This document shows, piece by piece, positions 8,679 to 16,509 of a DNA stretch of 64,000 nt. The notes under the pieces were generated by a model, which was given only the letters and a program-made list of their open reading frames with translations, made no database searches and was not told where the DNA came from. Source of the stretch: DASUPK01 sp963695805 (GTDB lineage Bacteria; Actinomycetota; Thermoleophilia; Solirubrobacterales; 70-9); contig CAVOHV010000002.1 in the NCBI GenBank assembly GCA_963695805.1, forward strand, positions 186,001 through 250,000, given 5' to 3'. Every line of letters starts with the position of its first letter. Within the stretch, counting starts at the first letter, position 1. The translations under genes were made by a program, and so were the position numbers.

Positions 8679-8927
8679 ATCGAATCTGGAGGGAGAAGCC
8701 CAGAGGAGCGTCGCGCGGCTGCCGAGGCCCGTGCGCGATCGAGGAGCGGCGAGCCGCCCGCGACCGGCGACGAGGAAGTGCTCGAGCCGGCAGGTGACCG
8801 CGGCGCCGAGGGAGATATGGACCGCCACTACGGCGGCGGCGATGTCTACCTGCGTCGCAGGCTGATCGCGCTCGGCGCGGTGATCGTCGTGATCATCCTG
8901 GTTTTCCTGCTCGTCGGCGGCTGCTGA
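8679..8927 (+). CDS. Small membrane protein, possibly starting at ATC
   Basis: The reading frame after the lipoprotein stop encodes a natural-looking Arg/Glu-rich stretch (SPEERRAAAEARARS), an acidic linker and one membrane helix (LIALGAVIVVIILVFLLVGG) ending in Cys. No ATG, GTG or TTG lies before codon 34 (GTG 8778; ATG 8817). ATC at 8679 is exactly 6 nt after TAGGCT (8667-8672), the spacing of leaderless starts here. Using 8817 leaves only 36 residues. Function unknown. Confidence 0.42.
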   Translation: MESGGRSPEERRAAAEARARSRSGEPPATGDEEVLEPAGDRGAEGDMDRHYGGGDVYLRRRLIALGAVIVVIILVFLLVGGC

Positions 8928-8934
8928 GCCCGGC

Positions 8935-10161
8935 TCACGCGAGCTCCTCGGCCTGATCGGCGATCAGCTTCGCGAGCGCGAGGGACGAGGTCGCGGCCGG
9001 CGAGGGCGCGTTGCGCACGTGCAGGGCGCGCTCGGTCCGGTGAACGACGAAGTCGTCGACCAGGCGCCCGTCGCGGTCGACCGCCTGGGCCCGGACGCCC
9101 GAGGGGCCAGGGAGGACGTCCGCGACGCTGAGCTCGGGGACGAAGCGCCGGAGATCGGCCACGAACGTGCCCCGGCTCGCCGCGTGCCGGAGCTCGCCGA
9201 AGCCGGTCCGCCAGAAGCGGCGAACGAGGCGCCACGTTCCGGGCCAGGCCAAGTTTGAGGCGAGGTCGGGCCAGCGCACCCGACCCAGCCGGTAGGCATC
9301 CCGGGCGCCGACCATCAGTGCAGAAGGTCCCAGGAGAATCTCGTCGTCGATCCCGCGGGTCAGATGCCCGCCGAGAAAGGGGAGGTCCGGGTCCGGGACC
9401 GGATAGATGCTGGCGCGGACCAGGTCGCGCCGCTCCGGACGCAGGCGGAGGTAGGCGCCACGGAAGGGGACGATCCGCGGCTCTGCGGGAGCCCCGGCGG
9501 CAACCGCCAGGCGGTCCGACCAGGCGCCGGCGCAGCTGACCACGAAGCCGGCCTCGATGGTGCCGCCCCCGTGCTGGACCGAGAGGGCACCGGCCCTGGG
9601 GGCCAGGCCGAGGACCTCGCATCCGGTCGCGACCGCGCCGCCGGCAGCCTCGACGTCCGAGGCGAAGGCGGCCGCGACCCGCGCGAAGTCGACGACGCCC
9701 GTGGCGGGCGAGTGCAACGCGGCTAGCCCACGGGCATGCGGCTCGATCTCGGGGATCCCGTTCGGGCCAACGCGCTGCAGCCCAGGGACCTCGTTGGCGC
9801 GCCCGCGCCGCTCGAGCTCGTCGAGGCGCGCGAGCTCGGTCTCCTCGGTGGCGACGATCAGCTTGCCGGTCCGTCTCGCCTCGATCCCGTGCTCGTCGCA
9901 GTAGGCGTAGAGCAGGCGGGCGCCCTCGACGCAGAGACGCGCCTTCAGCGATCCCGGCGCGTAGTAGATCCCTGCATGGATCACGCCGCTCGAGTGCGAG
10001 GTCTGGTGCGCGGCGAGCTGGTCCTCGCGCTCGAGAACGCACAGGCTGGCGTCAGGTTGCCGGGCGAGAAGCTCCCGCGCTACCGCCAGCCCGAGGATGC
10101 CGCCACCGATCACGACGAAGTCGGCCGTCCTGGGGGGCTGGCTCGTGGCCGGGGCCGTCAT
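8935..10161 (-). CDS. lhgO: L-2-hydroxyglutarate oxidase
   Basis: A 408-residue FAD enzyme that oxidises L-2-hydroxyglutarate to 2-oxoglutarate, passing electrons to the membrane quinone pool in known homologues. The dinucleotide motif VVIGGGILGLAVA is at residues 16-28, followed by the family signature HQTSHSSGVIHAGIYY and PGSLKARLC. The C-terminal VRAQAVDRDGRLVDDFV matches this subgroup of DAO oxidases. It is divergent from ligC across 34 bases containing both promoters; TAGAGT is 7 nt before the ATG. Specific function is inferred from the signatures. Confidence 0.9.
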   Translation of the reverse strand: MTAPATSQPPRTADFVVIGGGILGLAVARELLARQPDASLCVLEREDQLAAHQTSHSSGVIHAGIYYAPGSLKARLCVEGARLLYAYCDEHGIEARRTGKLIVATEETELARLDELERRGRANEVPGLQRVGPNGIPEIEPHARGLAALHSPATGVVDFARVAAAFASDVEAAGGAVATGCEVLGLAPRAGALSVQHGGGTIEAGFVVSCAGAWSDRLAVAAGAPAEPRIVPFRGAYLRLRPERRDLVRASIYPVPDPDLPFLGGHLTRGIDDEILLGPSALMVGARDAYRLGRVRWPDLASNLAWPGTWRLVRRFWRTGFGELRHAASRGTFVADLRRFVPELSVADVLPGPSGVRAQAVDRDGRLVDDFVVHRTERALHVRNAPSPAATSSLALAKLIADQAEELA

Positions 10162-10168
10162 GGGGTGG

Positions 10169-10174
10169 ACTCTA
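10169..10174 (-). promoter_or_regulatory. -10 box of lhgO
   Basis: TAGAGT on the minus strand ends 7 nt before the lhgO ATG. It lies back to back with the ligC -10 box. Confidence 0.45.
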
Positions 10175-10183
10175 CGGCCGGAC

Positions 10184-10189
10184 TAGGAT
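10184..10189 (+). promoter_or_regulatory. -10 box of ligC
   Basis: TAGGAT ends 6 nt before the ligC ATG, so transcription should begin at or next to the A of the start codon. Confidence 0.5.
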
Positions 10190-10195
10190 CGGCCG

Positions 10196-11164
10196 ATGGC
10201 ACTTCCGCTGAAGCCTCCGATCAAGCCGCAGCTCGCGCTCTCGCGCAAGGTGCTGCCGGAGGGGGAGGACTGGGTGTATGAGCCGAAGTACGACGGCTTT
10301 CGCGCGATCGCCTACGTCGACGGCGACGACGTCTACCTGCAATCGCGTGGTGGCAAGCCGCTGCGGCGCTACTTCCCGGAGGTGAAGTTCCCGGAGGGCC
10401 GCTACGTACTCGACGGGGAGCTGGTCATCCTCGGCGAGGACGGCCACGAAGAGTTCGACGCGTTGCAGAACCGGCTCCACCCGGCGGAGTCGCGGGTCCG
10501 GATGCTGGCCGAGCAGACGCCGGCCCTCTTCCGCGCGTTCGACCTGCTCGCAGTCGACCGGCGCAAGCTGACCGGCAAGCCGTTCTCCGAGCGCCGTGCG
10601 GCCCTGGAGCAGCTGATCGCCGACGCGCCCGGCCGGAAGAAGAGCGCTTCGAGGTCGGTCGAGGTCACGCCGCTCTACAAGACCGCGAAGAGCGCGGAGC
10701 CGCTGCTGCTGAGCGGGGAGGGCGTGATCGCGAAGGAGCTCGACGCCACCTACAAGCCCGGGCAGCGCAAGGGCATGGTCAAGGTGAAGCGGGTGCGGAC
10801 GATCGACTGCGTCGTGATGGGCTGGCGGCCCGGCAAGCACGAGGGCACCGTCGGCTCGCTGATCCTCGGCCTCTACGAGAACGGAAAGCTGCGGCCGATC
10901 GGCCACACCTCGGGCCTGAAGGCGAAGGAGAAGAAGGAGCTCGTGAAGACGCTCGCCGAGTACGAGACGGGGGAGAAGGGCTCAGGCGACCCGAGCCGCT
11001 GGGACGCCGACCGGGAGCTCGAGTGGTTCGAATTGCGCCCCGAGCTCGTCGTCGAGGTCACCTACGACCACACCTCGGGCGGCCGCATCCGTCACGGCTC
11101 GAAGATCGTCCGCTGGCGGGACGACAAGGCGCCCAAGGACTGCAAGATCGACCAGCTGGTCTAG
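10196..11164 (+). CDS. ligC: ATP-dependent DNA ligase, LigC type
   Basis: A 322-residue minimal ligase that seals nicks with ATP. The adenylated lysine is Lys31 in EPKYDGFRAIAY (motif I); ELVILGEDGHEEFDALQNR is motif III-IV territory, GVIAKELDATYKPG motif IV and MVKVKRVRT motif V. An OB-fold follows to the C-terminus (LVVEVTYDH). It lacks polymerase and nuclease domains, as in mycobacterial LigC. A stand-alone LigD-like polymerase gene lies 0.9 kb downstream on the other strand, suggesting joint work in excision repair. Confidence 0.93.
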   Translation: MALPLKPPIKPQLALSRKVLPEGEDWVYEPKYDGFRAIAYVDGDDVYLQSRGGKPLRRYFPEVKFPEGRYVLDGELVILGEDGHEEFDALQNRLHPAESRVRMLAEQTPALFRAFDLLAVDRRKLTGKPFSERRAALEQLIADAPGRKKSASRSVEVTPLYKTAKSAEPLLLSGEGVIAKELDATYKPGQRKGMVKVKRVRTIDCVVMGWRPGKHEGTVGSLILGLYENGKLRPIGHTSGLKAKEKKELVKTLAEYETGEKGSGDPSRWDADRELEWFELRPELVVEVTYDHTSGGRIRHGSKIVRWRDDKAPKDCKIDQLV

Positions 11165-11186
11165 TTCTGCCAGGCCCTCAGACGGG

Positions 11187-11897
11187 CTAGGGCGAGACGG
11201 ACTGCAGGATGTACGGCCAGACGTAGACCTCCCAGGTCGCGGCGACGATCAGCATCGGGACGGCCATCGCCACCGTGACGAAGGTCGCCGCGAGCAACTG
11301 GTCCCATTCGCCCCTGCGGCTCGCGATCGTCCAGGCGGCCAGCGGGAGGAAGACGGCGGTCAGCTCGAGCAGGGCGTGGGGGAGGGCCGTGAGGACGAGC
11401 AGTGGAGCGGAGATGTGCTCATCCCAGGCGATCGTGGCGCCGACCAGGCCGAGGCCCACGGTCTGGGTGAGGAGCGAGAAGCAGGTCACGCCGATCACCC
11501 AGCCGAAGGCGATCGGGCGGGCCTTTTCGTGGACCAGCCGCTTGAAGCCGGTCTTCGTGCTGGCAGTCAGAGGCAGCGTGGCACCGGCGATGAACCCAGC
11601 CACGCACGCGAATGCGTGGAGCGCCAGCACCAGGGAGTTCCGGGCGAGGACCTCGAGGACCTCGAGTGGGACCGGGCCCCCGGGCGCGGTGGGGCCGTAG
11701 TGGAAGCCGTAGTCCGGCTTCACCACTGAGGCGGTGAGCGTCACGCCGCCGAGCAGGCAGAGCGCGATGAGGACGGCCCCGAGGAGCCAGGTGCGGAGCA
11801 CCGGCAACGGGTCGTCCCCCCAGCGCTCGAGAATCGAGCGCGTCTGCTGCATCCCGTGGACGACGACGAACTGGTTGGCGTCCATGCCCGCACTCAT
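11187..11897 (-). CDS. Stage II sporulation protein M-like (DUF95) membrane protein
   Basis: A 236-residue integral membrane protein with about five helices. The segment LPHALLELTAVFLPLAAW matches the SpoIIM/DUF95 signature (P-H-x-x-x-E-L). In Bacillus SpoIIM helps engulfment, but in non-sporulating actinobacteria the role is unknown. No sporulation genes are seen nearby. The alternative start at Met5 cannot be excluded. Confidence 0.75.
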   Translation of the reverse strand: MSAGMDANQFVVVHGMQQTRSILERWGDDPLPVLRTWLLGAVLIALCLLGGVTLTASVVKPDYGFHYGPTAPGGPVPLEVLEVLARNSLVLALHAFACVAGFIAGATLPLTASTKTGFKRLVHEKARPIAFGWVIGVTCFSLLTQTVGLGLVGATIAWDEHISAPLLVLTALPHALLELTAVFLPLAAWTIASRRGEWDQLLAATFVTVAMAVPMLIVAATWEVYVWPYILQSVSP

Positions 11898-12098
11898 CGG
11901 CCTGACGGTGCCGTGCCTTGACTTGTCAGGAGCTGTCGGAGGTCAGCGAGCATGGGCGCCGGCGAGCTCCTCACGTGTGACGACGCCGTCAGAGCGCGAG
12001 GCGATGTACGGCACGGATCCCGTCGACTGTCCGGTCCTGTGCTCCCATAGCGAGCACTAAGCAGGACGGTCCCCGGATTCGCCCCGGTCAGCTCCCCT
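11898..12098. other. Intergenic region between the DUF95 and LigD-polymerase genes
   Basis: About 200 bases without a convincing gene. On the minus strand one frame ends in a natural-looking stretch (YIASRSDGVVTREELAGAHA, about 12026-11957) preceded by no good start; it may be a gene remnant. The right edge holds a copy of the AATGAAGG repeat motif described at 62 kb. Confidence 0.3.
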
Positions 12099-13139
12099 TC
12101 ATTGTCGGTTTTTGGTCCCTGCGCCCGCCTTCTTCGCCCGGCTCGGCTGCACCCTTTTCGGCTCGCCTCGCTGCTTCGCGAAGTGCGGCGGCCACGGGGC
12201 GTCGCCCAGGCCGCCCTCCTCGTCGCGCCGGGCGAGGTCGAGGAGCCGGTCCAGCGACCCCGCATTCCGGTCGATGTCCGCTGCTGGGTCACCCTTCCTC
12301 CCGAGCCGTTTTGGCACGGTGTCGAGGCGAAGGTCTCTCGGCTCGACGTCCGGGACCTCACTCCACTCGACCGGGCAGCACACCCGCGCGTCCGGCACGG
12401 GCCTGACCGAATAGCCCGACGCGATCGTCCGGTCGCGCGCGTTCTGGTTGTAGTCCACGAAGACGCCGTGCCGCTCCTCCTTCCACCACTTGCTGGTGGC
12501 ATTCCGCGGCAGCCGCCGCTCGACCTCGCGGGCCAGCGCCAGGGCGGCGCGACGGACCTCGACGTAGTCCCAGCGCGGTTCGATCCGCACGTTCACGTGG
12601 ATCCCCCGCGAGCCGGAGGTCTTCGGATAGCCGACCAGTCCGTGCTCGTCGAGGACCTCCTTGACGCACATCGCCACCTTCCGGACCGTGCCCCAGCGCA
12701 CCCCCGGCGTCGGGTCGAGGTCGACCCGGAGCTCGTCGGGACAGTCGAGATCGGCCCGGCGAACGGGATGCGGGTTGAAGTCGACGACGCCCAGGTTGAC
12801 CGCCCAGACGAGGTGCGCCGCGTCGTTCACCACCAGCTCAGTCGCGGTGCGCCCGCTCGGGAAGGTGAAGGTCGCCGTCTGCAGCCAGTCGGGCGCCCCC
12901 TTCGGCACCCGCTTCTGGAAGAAGAAGTCGCCGCTCACACCGTCGACGAACCGCTTCATCGTCCCAGGCCGCTCTCGCAGCTGGTTGACGGCCGCCTCCT
13001 CGACGGCGATGTAGTACTCGGCCAGGTCGAGCTTGGTGAACCCGGGCTTCGGGAAGAAGATCTTGTCCGGGCTCGAGAGCTTCACCTCGCGGCCCGCAAC
13101 CTCGATCGTCGTGTAGTTGGCCTTCGCCACCGTGGACAT
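12099..13139 (-). CDS. LigD-like DNA polymerase/primase domain protein
   Basis: A 346-residue archaeo-eukaryotic-primase-type polymerase corresponding to the polymerase module of LigD. It begins with SPDKIFFPKPGFTKLDLAEYY, contains FFFQKRVPKGAPDWL and the metal-binding pair Asp140/Asp142 in RVDLDPTPG, then SGSRGIHVNVRI with the nucleotide-binding histidine. The C-terminal tail is basic. It is not fused to a ligase, so it resembles mycobacterial PolD1. Its TGA stop lies within a repeated AATGAAGG motif. Proposed role: gap filling in end-joining or excision repair; no ku gene is in the window. Confidence 0.92.
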   Translation of the reverse strand: MSTVAKANYTTIEVAGREVKLSSPDKIFFPKPGFTKLDLAEYYIAVEEAAVNQLRERPGTMKRFVDGVSGDFFFQKRVPKGAPDWLQTATFTFPSGRTATELVVNDAAHLVWAVNLGVVDFNPHPVRRADLDCPDELRVDLDPTPGVRWGTVRKVAMCVKEVLDEHGLVGYPKTSGSRGIHVNVRIEPRWDYVEVRRAALALAREVERRLPRNATSKWWKEERHGVFVDYNQNARDRTIASGYSVRPVPDARVCCPVEWSEVPDVEPRDLRLDTVPKRLGRKGDPAADIDRNAGSLDRLLDLARRDEEGGLGDAPWPPHFAKQRGEPKRVQPSRAKKAGAGTKNRQ

Positions 13140-13185
13140 CTTCGCCCTTACGACCGTCGATCCGAGGCCGATTCATCGGCGCTGA

Positions 13186-14103
13186 TTGAATCCACGGATC
13201 GAAACGCTCGAGACGCTGACCTACGAGGTGACCGGGCGGATCGCCCGCATCACCCTGAACCGGCCGGAGCGCGGCAACGGCATCACGCTCGAGATGCCGC
13301 GGGAGCTCGCTCAATGCGTCGAGCGCGCCGACCTCGATCCCGAGGTCCACGTGATCGCCCTGGCCGGCAACGGCTCCGGCTTCTGCGGCGGCTACGACCT
13401 GGTCGCCTCCGCGGAGGGAAACATGGAGGGCATCGCGAGCCCCGAGGCGCCAGAGGGATCGCCGCTCGATCCGATGGTCCAGGCCCACAACCACGACCCC
13501 GATGGCACCTGGGACCCGGTCCTCGACTACCAGATGATGAGCCGCAACCTGCGCGGCTTCATGAGCCTCTTTCACTCGGACAAGCCGACGGTCACCAAGG
13601 TGCACGGCTACTGCGTCGCCGGCGGCACCGACATGGCGCTCTGCTCGGACCTGATCGTGGCCGAGGACCGGGCCAAGATCGGCTACCCGCCCGCCCGCGT
13701 CTGGGGCGTGCCGACGAGCGCGCTCTGGGCTTTCCGGGTCGGTCCCGCTCGCGCCAAGCGCCTGCTGCTCACCGGCGACTCGATCGACGGCAGCACGGCC
13801 GTCGAATGGGGCCTGGCGGCTGAGGCGGCACCTGCCGCCGAGCTCGACGAGCGCTTCGAGGCGCTTCTCGAGCGGATCGCGCGGGTACCGATCAACCAGC
13901 TGGTCATGCACAAGCTGCTCGTCAACCAGGCCCTCTACGCGCAGGGCATGCAGGCAACCCAGGAGCTCGGCGTCTTCTTCGACGGCATCGCCCGGCACAC
14001 CCCGGAGGGGTTCGCCTTCCAGCAGCGCGCCGCCGAGACCGGCTTCAAGCAGGCCGTGCGCGAGCGGGACGAGCCCTTCGGCGACTTCGGGCTGGAAGGT
14101 TGA
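13186..14103 (+). CDS. Enoyl-CoA hydratase/isomerase (crotonase) family protein
   Basis: A 305-residue crotonase. The oxyanion-hole strands are LAGNGSGFCGGYDL (about 60-73) and HGYCVAGGTDMALCSDLIVA (about 140-160). A roughly 35-residue insertion (MEGIASPEAP to VLDYQMM) makes it longer than the usual 260 residues. The TTG start follows the upstream divergent gene by 46 bases with no strong ribosome site, so the exact start is uncertain. The reaction may be hydration, isomerisation or thioester hydrolysis. Confidence 0.88.
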   Translation: MNPRIETLETLTYEVTGRIARITLNRPERGNGITLEMPRELAQCVERADLDPEVHVIALAGNGSGFCGGYDLVASAEGNMEGIASPEAPEGSPLDPMVQAHNHDPDGTWDPVLDYQMMSRNLRGFMSLFHSDKPTVTKVHGYCVAGGTDMALCSDLIVAEDRAKIGYPPARVWGVPTSALWAFRVGPARAKRLLLTGDSIDGSTAVEWGLAAEAAPAAELDERFEALLERIARVPINQLVMHKLLVNQALYAQGMQATQELGVFFDGIARHTPEGFAFQQRAAETGFKQAVRERDEPFGDFGLEG

Positions 14104-14111
14104 CCAGCTGA

Positions 14112-15446
14112 ATGGCTGAGCGCTACGACGCAGTCGTGATCGGCGCCGGGGTCGCCGGCGAGGTGTGCGCGGAGGACCTGGCGGCCGGCGGCATGAACGT
14201 TGCCATCTGCGAGCGGGAGCTGGTCGCCGGCGAGTGCGGCTACTGGGCATGCATTCCCTCGAAGACGCTGCTCCGGCCGGGCGAGGTCCTCTCCGAGGCC
14301 AGGCAGGCGCCCGGTGCCCGCGAGGCGATATCCGGGCCGATCAACGTGAGGGAGGCGCTCGCCTGGCGAGACTTCCAGGTCTCCGACTGGGATGACACCC
14401 ACCAGGCGGGGAAGCTCACCGAGAGCGGAGCCGAGCTCCGCCGAGGGGACGCCCGCATCAACGAGTCCGGCGACGTCGAGATCGACGGGAAGCTGCTCGA
14501 GACCGAGAGGCTGATCATCGCGACGGGGTCCGACCCGCTCATCCCGCCGATCGACGGGCTCGACGAGCTCGATGACGTGTGGACGAATCGAGAAGCCACC
14601 TCCCTGACAGAGATCCCACAGCGCCTCATCGTCCTCGGGGGCGGGCCCGTCGGAGTGGAGCTGAGCCAGGCACTCTCCCGCCTCGGGGCCTCGGTGGCGA
14701 TCGCCGAGGGAGAGGATCGGCTGCTGCCGAACGAGGCGCCTGCCCTGGGCGAGGCCCTGGCCGAGGCTCTGAGCGGGGAGGGAATCGAGCTGCGGCTCGG
14801 GGTCAAGGCGACCTCCGCCGAGCGGCGCGGGGACGGCTACTCGCTCTCCTTCGAGGACGGCTCGGAGCTCCGCGGCAACGAGCTGCTGGTCGCCAAGGGA
14901 CGCAAGCCCAGGGTGCACGGCTTCGGCCTGGACGCGGCCGGAGTCGATACCGACGCATCCGAGAAGGGGATCGGCGTCGACGAGCGGATGCGGGCCGCCG
15001 ACGGCGTCTGGGCCATCGGCGACGTCACCGGGATCTGGCCGTTCACCCACGTCGGCAAGTACCAGGGGCGGGTCGCCGCCGCGGACATCCTCGGCCGCGA
15101 CGTCGTCGCGGACTACCGCGCCGTTCCGCGCGTGATCTTCACCGACCCGCAGATCGCCGCGGTCGGTGAACAGGACGGCCCCGCTTCCGGCACCGCCCAG
15201 CTCGATTCGATCTCCCGCACCTCGACCTATTCACGCGAATACGACAAGCACCCCGGCTTCCTCACTGTGGTCTCGGACGGCGAGAAGCTGATTGGCGCCC
15301 ATGCCGTCGGCCCTGAGTCCGGGGAGTGGCTGCAGCAGGCGACCCTGGCGATCAAGGCAGAGGCCCCGGTCGAGGTCCTCCGGCAGACGATCCAGCCATA
15401 CCCGACCTTCTCCGAGGCCTTCTTCTACGCGCTCAAGGACCTCTAG
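14112..15446 (+). CDS. Pyridine nucleotide-disulfide oxidoreductase family protein
   Basis: A 444-residue FAD/NAD(P) flavoprotein with dihydrolipoamide-dehydrogenase architecture. FAD motif AVVIGAGVAGEVCAEDLA at residues 7-24; redox-active cysteine pair in GECGYWACIPSK (C-x4-C); NAD(P) motif VLGGGPVGVELSQAL near 175; second FAD motif VWAIGDVTG near 300. The C-terminal catalytic HPT motif is replaced by YPT in QPYPTFSEAF, so it is unlikely to be true lipoamide dehydrogenase. It follows the crotonase gene by 8 bases, suggesting an operon. Confidence 0.88.
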   Translation: MAERYDAVVIGAGVAGEVCAEDLAAGGMNVAICERELVAGECGYWACIPSKTLLRPGEVLSEARQAPGAREAISGPINVREALAWRDFQVSDWDDTHQAGKLTESGAELRRGDARINESGDVEIDGKLLETERLIIATGSDPLIPPIDGLDELDDVWTNREATSLTEIPQRLIVLGGGPVGVELSQALSRLGASVAIAEGEDRLLPNEAPALGEALAEALSGEGIELRLGVKATSAERRGDGYSLSFEDGSELRGNELLVAKGRKPRVHGFGLDAAGVDTDASEKGIGVDERMRAADGVWAIGDVTGIWPFTHVGKYQGRVAAADILGRDVVADYRAVPRVIFTDPQIAAVGEQDGPASGTAQLDSISRTSTYSREYDKHPGFLTVVSDGEKLIGAHAVGPESGEWLQQATLAIKAEAPVEVLRQTIQPYPTFSEAFFYALKDL

Positions 15447-15460
15447 CCCCGCCGGCTCAA

Positions 15461-15466
15461 TACTCT
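15461..15466 (+). promoter_or_regulatory. -10 box of the thioesterase gene
   Basis: TACTCT ends 9 nt before the GTG start at 15476. Confidence 0.4.
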
Positions 15467-15475
15467 GCCGCGACC

Positions 15476-15937
15476 GTGAACCCGGAGATCACCCCCGAGA
15501 ACATCGCCACCTGGCTGCCCGGGACCTTCCCCGGAGACATGGCGATCGAGCCCGTCGAGATCACCGACGAGGTGGCGACCGGCCGGATGGTCGTCGACAA
15601 GCGCCACCTCCACCCGGGCGGCTTCGTCCACGGCGGCGTATGGACCGCCTTCGGCGACTCGGTCGCTGCCTGGGCCACCTTCCGAAACCTGCCGCCCAAC
15701 CACGACTTCACGACCATCGAGCTGAAGCTGAACGTCTTCGCCGCCGGGGTCCTCGGGGACGAGCTGATCTGCGAGGCCCGTCCGTTGCACGTCGGCCGCA
15801 GTACGGCGGTGATCGAGGCGAAGATCCTCAAGGGCGACAAACCCGTCGCCAATCTGATCGTCACCCAGTTCGTCCTGCCGGGTCGCGACCCGCGCGCCGA
15901 GCGCCCCGCTCTTGGCGACTATCCGCCGGGGGATTAG
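15476..15937 (+). CDS. PaaI-type hotdog thioesterase
   Basis: A 153-residue hotdog-fold acyl-CoA thioesterase. The family signature GGFVHGGVWTAFGDSVAAWA (about 46-65) contains the HGG motif; FTTIELKLNVFAAG is the central strand. An upstream extension of the frame to 15326 overlaps the reductase gene and lacks family similarity, so the GTG at 15476, placed 9 nt after TACTCT, is preferred. The stop overlaps the end of the convergent DUF421 gene by 4 bases. Likely hydrolyses aryl or acyl-CoA. Confidence 0.88.
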   Translation: MNPEITPENIATWLPGTFPGDMAIEPVEITDEVATGRMVVDKRHLHPGGFVHGGVWTAFGDSVAAWATFRNLPPNHDFTTIELKLNVFAAGVLGDELICEARPLHVGRSTAVIEAKILKGDKPVANLIVTQFVLPGRDPRAERPALGDYPPGD

Positions 15938-16475
15938 CCCGGCTGCTCGAGCATCTCCGGCCGCAGCTTCCGCGCCTGCTCCGGGCTGAGACAGACGAAC
16001 TGGCCGCTGGTCTCGATCACGATCAGTCCGACGTTCGTGGAGGTCCGAGAAGCCGTGCTCGAGCGCGATGTCGGCGAGCTCAGCCATGCTGATGGCCTCC
16101 CTGTTCATGTTCTTTCGGACCGGCTCGCCGTTCCGAAGCAAGACGGTCGGCGTTCCCTCCAGGATGCGGCGCGCCCAGCATGCTCCGGAATGTGAGGCGG
16201 ACGAAGACGTAGTTGGCCACGAACAGCGTCCCGGCGCCGAGCACTCCACCGGTGACCGAGTTGTCGTTCCCGATCAGCGCGTTCTGCAGCGCGTTCGAGG
16301 CGAGCAGCAACACCGCCAGATCGAGCACGTTGATCTGGCTCAGCTCCCGCTTTCCCCCGAGGCGCAGCGCCACCGCGAGAAAGATGAAGACGAGCAGGGA
16401 GCGGAAGATCTTCTCGTCGATCCCGAGATGGAGGTCGAAGAGGCTGCCGCCGAGGGATCCGAGCGGAAGGGCCAT
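15934..16475 (-). pseudogene. DUF421/YetF-family membrane protein gene with two frameshifts
   Basis: The first frame, from the ATG at 16475, gives a DUF421 membrane half (FRSLLVFIFLAVALRLGGKR, LAVLLLASNALQNALIG). Near 16170 the protein continues in the next frame (RRILEGTPTVLLRNGEPV, MAELADIALEHGFSDL), and near 16040 in the third frame (NVGLIVIETSGQFVCLSPEQ) to a TAA at 15936-15934. Each shift equals one extra base. Pieced together it matches a full YetF-like protein of about 175 residues. Either real decay or indel errors in the sequence. Confidence 0.8.
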
Positions 16476-16509
16476 CCGCCCGGAGTTCGGCGGCGGAGTT
16501 CAGGGTCCT

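Noticed and set aside
12102..13823. Long plus-strand open frame of 573 codons
   Set aside because: It is antisense to the LigD-like polymerase gene and out of frame with the crotonase gene; its Arg/Pro/Ala-rich composition is typical of GC-rich shadow frames.
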